Below, one piece after another: positions 61,698 to 64,000 of a DNA stretch of 64,000 nt. The stretch lies in contig NZ_QJJS01000005.1 in NCBI RefSeq assembly GCF_003201595.1, positions 124,001-188,000 on the forward strand, given 5' to 3'. Below the pieces are notes generated by a model. That model was not told the DNA's origin, did no database searches, and worked only from the letters and a program-made list of their open reading frames with translations. Within the stretch, counting starts at the first letter, position 1, and each line of letters starts with the position of its first letter. This stretch comes from Sphaerotilus hippei (GTDB lineage Bacteria; Pseudomonadota; Gammaproteobacteria; Burkholderiales; Burkholderiaceae_C). Position numbers and translations under genes: made by a program.

Positions 61698-62855
61698 ATG
61701 TCCCTGCTCTCGAAGCGCTCGCTGCTGAAGGCCACCAGCTGGGCGGCCCTGGCGACCGTTGCCGCCCTGGCCGGTTGCGGCAAGAAGGAAGAGGCGGCCC
61801 CGGCCGCCGAGCCGGCGTCGGCGCCGGCTTCCGTGGCGGCCAAGCCCGAGCCCCTGAAGGTGGCCTTCGCCTATGTCGGTCCGGTGGGTGACGCCGGCTG
61901 GACCTATGCCCACGACAACGCCCGCAAGGCGCTGGAAGCCGAGTTCGGCGACCGCATCGTCACCACCTTCGTCGAGAACGTGCCCGAGTCGGCCGATGCC
62001 GAGCGGGTGATGCGCGACCTGGTGGGCCAGGGCAACAAGCTGATCTTCGGCACCACCTTCGGCTACATGGAGCCGATGCTCAAGGTCGCCGCCGACACGC
62101 CCGACGTCAAGTTCGAGCACGCCACCGGCTACAAGAGTGCGGGCAACATGCGCACCTACGACAGCCGCACCTACGAAGGCGCCTACATGGCGGGCGTGAT
62201 CGCCGGCTCGATGACCAAGACCAACACGCTGGGCGTGGTGGCCTCGATCCCGATTCCCGAGGTGATCCGCAACATCAACACCTTCACCCTGGGGGCCCAG
62301 AGCGTCAACCCCAAGGTCAAGACCAAGGTGGTCTGGGTCAACAAGTGGTTCGATCCGCCGAAGGAAGGCGAAGGCGCGCAGAGCCTGATCAACGGCGGCG
62401 CCGACGTGCTGTTCCAGAACACCGACTCCAGCGCCGTGCTGCAGAAGGCCGAGGAGAAGGGCAAGCTGGCCTTCGGCTGGGATTCGGACATGAGCAAGTT
62501 CGGCCCGAACGCCCACCTGGCCTCGTCGGTCATCAACTGGGCGCCGTACTACAAGAAGGCCGTCAAGGACACGCTGGACGGCACCTGGACCACCGGCGGC
62601 GTCTGGTGGGGGGTCAAGGACGGCGCGATCGACCTGGTGTCGATCTCCGACAAGGTGCCTGCCGAGGTCAAGGACAAGGTCGCCCAGGTGAAGGCCGGCC
62701 TGACCGATGGCAGCTTCGTGATCTGGAAGGGCCCGGTGGTCGGCCAGGACGGCAAGGAGCTGCTCAAGGCCGGCGAGGTCGCCGACGACAAGTTCCTCCA
62801 TGGCGTGAACTTCTACGTCAAGGGTGTGGACGGCAAGGTGCCCAGCGGCAAGTGA
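61698..62855 (+). CDS. BMP-family substrate-binding lipoprotein
   Basis: 385-residue basic membrane protein (PnrA-like) that binds nucleosides or purines in the periplasm. A lipoprotein signal ends in LAGC (C27), followed by a Lys/Glu/Ala linker. The BMP fold contains VGDAGWTYAHDNARKALEAEF, VMRDLVGQGNKLIFGTTFGY, RTYEGAYMAGVIAGSMTKTN, and FGWDSDMSKFGPNA. An E. coli-type RBS is absent, but GGAGAATCC precedes the ATG. It ends the transporter operon. Confidence 0.93.
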   Translation: MSLLSKRSLLKATSWAALATVAALAGCGKKEEAAPAAEPASAPASVAAKPEPLKVAFAYVGPVGDAGWTYAHDNARKALEAEFGDRIVTTFVENVPESADAERVMRDLVGQGNKLIFGTTFGYMEPMLKVAADTPDVKFEHATGYKSAGNMRTYDSRTYEGAYMAGVIAGSMTKTNTLGVVASIPIPEVIRNINTFTLGAQSVNPKVKTKVVWVNKWFDPPKEGEGAQSLINGGADVLFQNTDSSAVLQKAEEKGKLAFGWDSDMSKFGPNAHLASSVINWAPYYKKAVKDTLDGTWTTGGVWWGVKDGAIDLVSISDKVPAEVKDKVAQVKAGLTDGSFVIWKGPVVGQDGKELLKAGEVADDKFLHGVNFYVKGVDGKVPSGK

Positions 62856-62908
62856 TGCCGGCCGGGCTGCGGCCCGGTCGTCCGCGGCCCTGTGAGGGCG
62901 GCGGGGGA

Positions 62909-62953
62909 AAAAGCCTTCGAGACGGCGCTTCTGCGCTATACTCGAAGGCTTTT
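62909..62953. terminator. 13-bp inverted repeat: terminator of the transporter operon, overlapping a promoter -10
   Basis: AAAAGCCTTCGAG and CTCGAAGGCTTTT are perfect 13-bp inverted repeats around 19 bases that contain an inner GCGC/GCGC hairpin. On the plus strand the stem ends in four T, giving an intrinsic terminator 53 bases after the BMP gene. TATACT at 62937-62942, a good -10 hexamer, is partly inside the right arm. Confidence 0.75.
62937..62942 (+). promoter_or_regulatory. candidate rplM promoter -10 box
   Basis: TATACT lies 173 bases before rplM. No good -35 is visible at 16-18 bases upstream (CCTTCG/GCCTTC), so activation or an unusual promoter would be needed. The following 163 bases (62954-63115) are the presumed leader and hold nothing else I recognise. 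Confidence 0.4.
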
Positions 62954-63115
62954 CCGTCTTTGGCTACGCGGAGAAGAGGCATCTGGCGAGGTCGGACGCG
63001 CATGGCGCGGGTCGGTCGGGTCGTGATGTCAGCCAGGAACCTGAGAGGCTGCCCGAATAAGCAGAACCGATGGCACTGGAAGTAGCCGCAGACCATCTAG
63101 CAAAGAGATTTGCCC

Positions 63116-63544
63116 ATGAAGACTTTCAGCGCCAAGCCGGCCGAAGTCGTGCATGAGTGGTTTGTGATTGACGCAACGGACAAGGTTCTGGGACGGGTGG
63201 CCAGCGAAGTCGCCCTCCGCCTGCGCGGCAAACACAAGGCCATTTACACGCCTCACGTGGATACCGGTGACTTCATCGTCATCGTCAATGCGGACAAGAT
63301 CCGCGTCACCGGCAACAAGGCCGAGGACAAGGTGTACTACCGTCATACCGGTCACCCGGGTGGCATCTACGGCACCAAGTTCAAGGACATGCAAGCCAAG
63401 CACCCTGGTCGCGCCATCGAGAAGGCCGTCAAGGGCATGCTGCCCAAGGGTCCGCTGGGCTACGCGATGATCAAGAAGCTGAAGGTCTATGCCGGTGGTG
63501 AACACCCGCACGCCGCTCAGCAGCCCAAGTCGCTGGACATCTAA
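63116..63544 (+). CDS. rplM: 50S ribosomal protein L13
   Basis: 142-residue ribosomal protein with [61 protein letters not shown], and [21 protein letters not shown] use the ATG at 63116, though a TTG two codons earlier is in frame. It forms the conserved rplM-rpsI operon, nine bases before rpsI. Confidence 0.98.
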   Translation: MKTFSAKPAEVVHEWFVIDATDKVLGRVASEVALRLRGKHKAIYTPHVDTGDFIVIVNADKIRVTGNKAEDKVYYRHTGHPGGIYGTKFKDMQAKHPGRAIEKAVKGMLPKGPLGYAMIKKLKVYAGGEHPHAAQQPKSLDI

Positions 63545-63553
63545 GGAGCGATC

Positions 63554-63946
63554 ATGGTTGGTGATTGGAACTACGGCACGGGCCGTCGCAAGTCGTCGGT
63601 CGCGCGTGTCTTCATCAAGAAGGGCACGGGCCAGATCGTGGTCAACGGCAAGCCGGTTGACCAGTATTTCGGCCGTCAGACCTCGATCATGGTCGTCAAG
63701 CAGCCGCTGCTGCTGACCAACAACGCCGAAACGTTCGACATCAAGGTCAACGTGCATGGCGGTGGTGAGTCCGGTCAGGCCGGTGCGGTCCGTCACGGCG
63801 TGACCCGTGCGCTGATCGACTACGATGCGACCCTGAAGCCCGAGCTGAGCAACGCTGGTTTCGTGACCCGCGACGCTCGCGAAGTCGAACGGAAGAAGGT
63901 CGGTCTGCACGGCGCGCGTCGCCGCAAGCAGTTCAGCAAGCGCTGA
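63554..63946 (+). CDS. rpsI: 30S ribosomal protein S9
   Basis: 130-residue ribosomal protein: [55 protein letters not shown] and the invariant C-terminal tail [14 protein letters not shown] that reaches the P-site tRNA. AAGGAGCG precedes the ATG. Nothing further is complete in the last 54 bases. Confidence 0.98.
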   Translation: MVGDWNYGTGRRKSSVARVFIKKGTGQIVVNGKPVDQYFGRQTSIMVVKQPLLLTNNAETFDIKVNVHGGGESGQAGAVRHGVTRALIDYDATLKPELSNAGFVTRDAREVERKKVGLHGARRRKQFSKR

Positions 63947-64000
63947 TCGACCGAGCCCGTTGCCATCACGGCAGCGACCGCTCCAAAGGGCCACCTCGTG

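Overview
The window is high-GC DNA of a betaproteobacterium in the order Burkholderiales. The evidence is gene order: rpmF-plsX-fabHDG-acpP-fabF-rpoE-rseA-rseB-mucD-lepA-lepB-(DUF4845)-rnc-era-recO-pdxJ-acpS-nagZ runs on one strand, and the protein texts fit. A Sphaerotilus/Leptothrix/Rubrivivax-type relative is my guess from general resemblance only.

Layout. (1) 1-5397: rne (RNase E) with its own intrinsic terminator, then a fused pabB-pabC gene. (2) 5398-24918, all minus strand: about 20 tightly packed genes for fatty-acid synthesis, the sigma-E envelope-stress module, LepA and signal peptidase, RNase III/Era/RecO, and PdxJ/AcpS/NagZ. Many neighbours overlap by 1-11 bases. lepA has a leader with two hairpins, the second a terminator. 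(3) 24984-27959: maf, a tetrapyrrole-methylase-family methyltransferase and a DEAD-box helicase. (4) 28274-49792: a Wzx/Wzy-type polysaccharide locus. It holds manC, rfbBDAC (dTDP-rhamnose), an MNT/HEPN toxin-antitoxin pair, a Wza-like exporter, a Wzz-like protein, a hexapeptide acyltransferase, a WecE/RffA-type aminotransferase, Wzx, three glycosyltransferases and a Wzy-like polymerase. After a scrap-yard of mobile elements (IS66 fragment with a 207-bp tandem duplication, a rearranged IS3-family fragment, the 3' end of a group II intron) come two minus-strand initiating sugar-phosphate transferases of different families. The 37.3-45.6 kb part is visibly AT-richer than the rest and looks acquired. 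(5) 50158-62855: purine salvage and catabolism, with xdhABC plus a hemerythrin-like protein divergent from a LysR regulator, guaD and a BMP-type nucleoside/purine ABC transporter. (6) 63116-63946: rplM-rpsI.

How it fits together. In the polysaccharide locus, RfbA and RfbB make the dTDP-4-keto-6-deoxyglucose that both RfbC/RfbD (rhamnose) and the WecE-like aminotransferase (Fuc4N) can use. ManC supplies GDP-mannose. Three glycosyltransferases plus one initiating transferase suggest a repeat of about four sugars, flipped by Wzx, polymerised by the Wzy-like protein and exported through the Wza-like protein. In the purine region, the ABC transporter would import purines or nucleosides, GuaD converts guanine to xanthine, and XdhAB oxidises hypoxanthine/xanthine to urate, with XdhC for cofactor insertion.

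I found no convincing wholly new multi-gene system. The points most worth checking are the lepA leader, the toxin-antitoxin pair inside the polysaccharide locus, the two unlike initiating transferases, the mosaic of mobile-element remnants, and the terminator/promoter overlap upstream of rplM.
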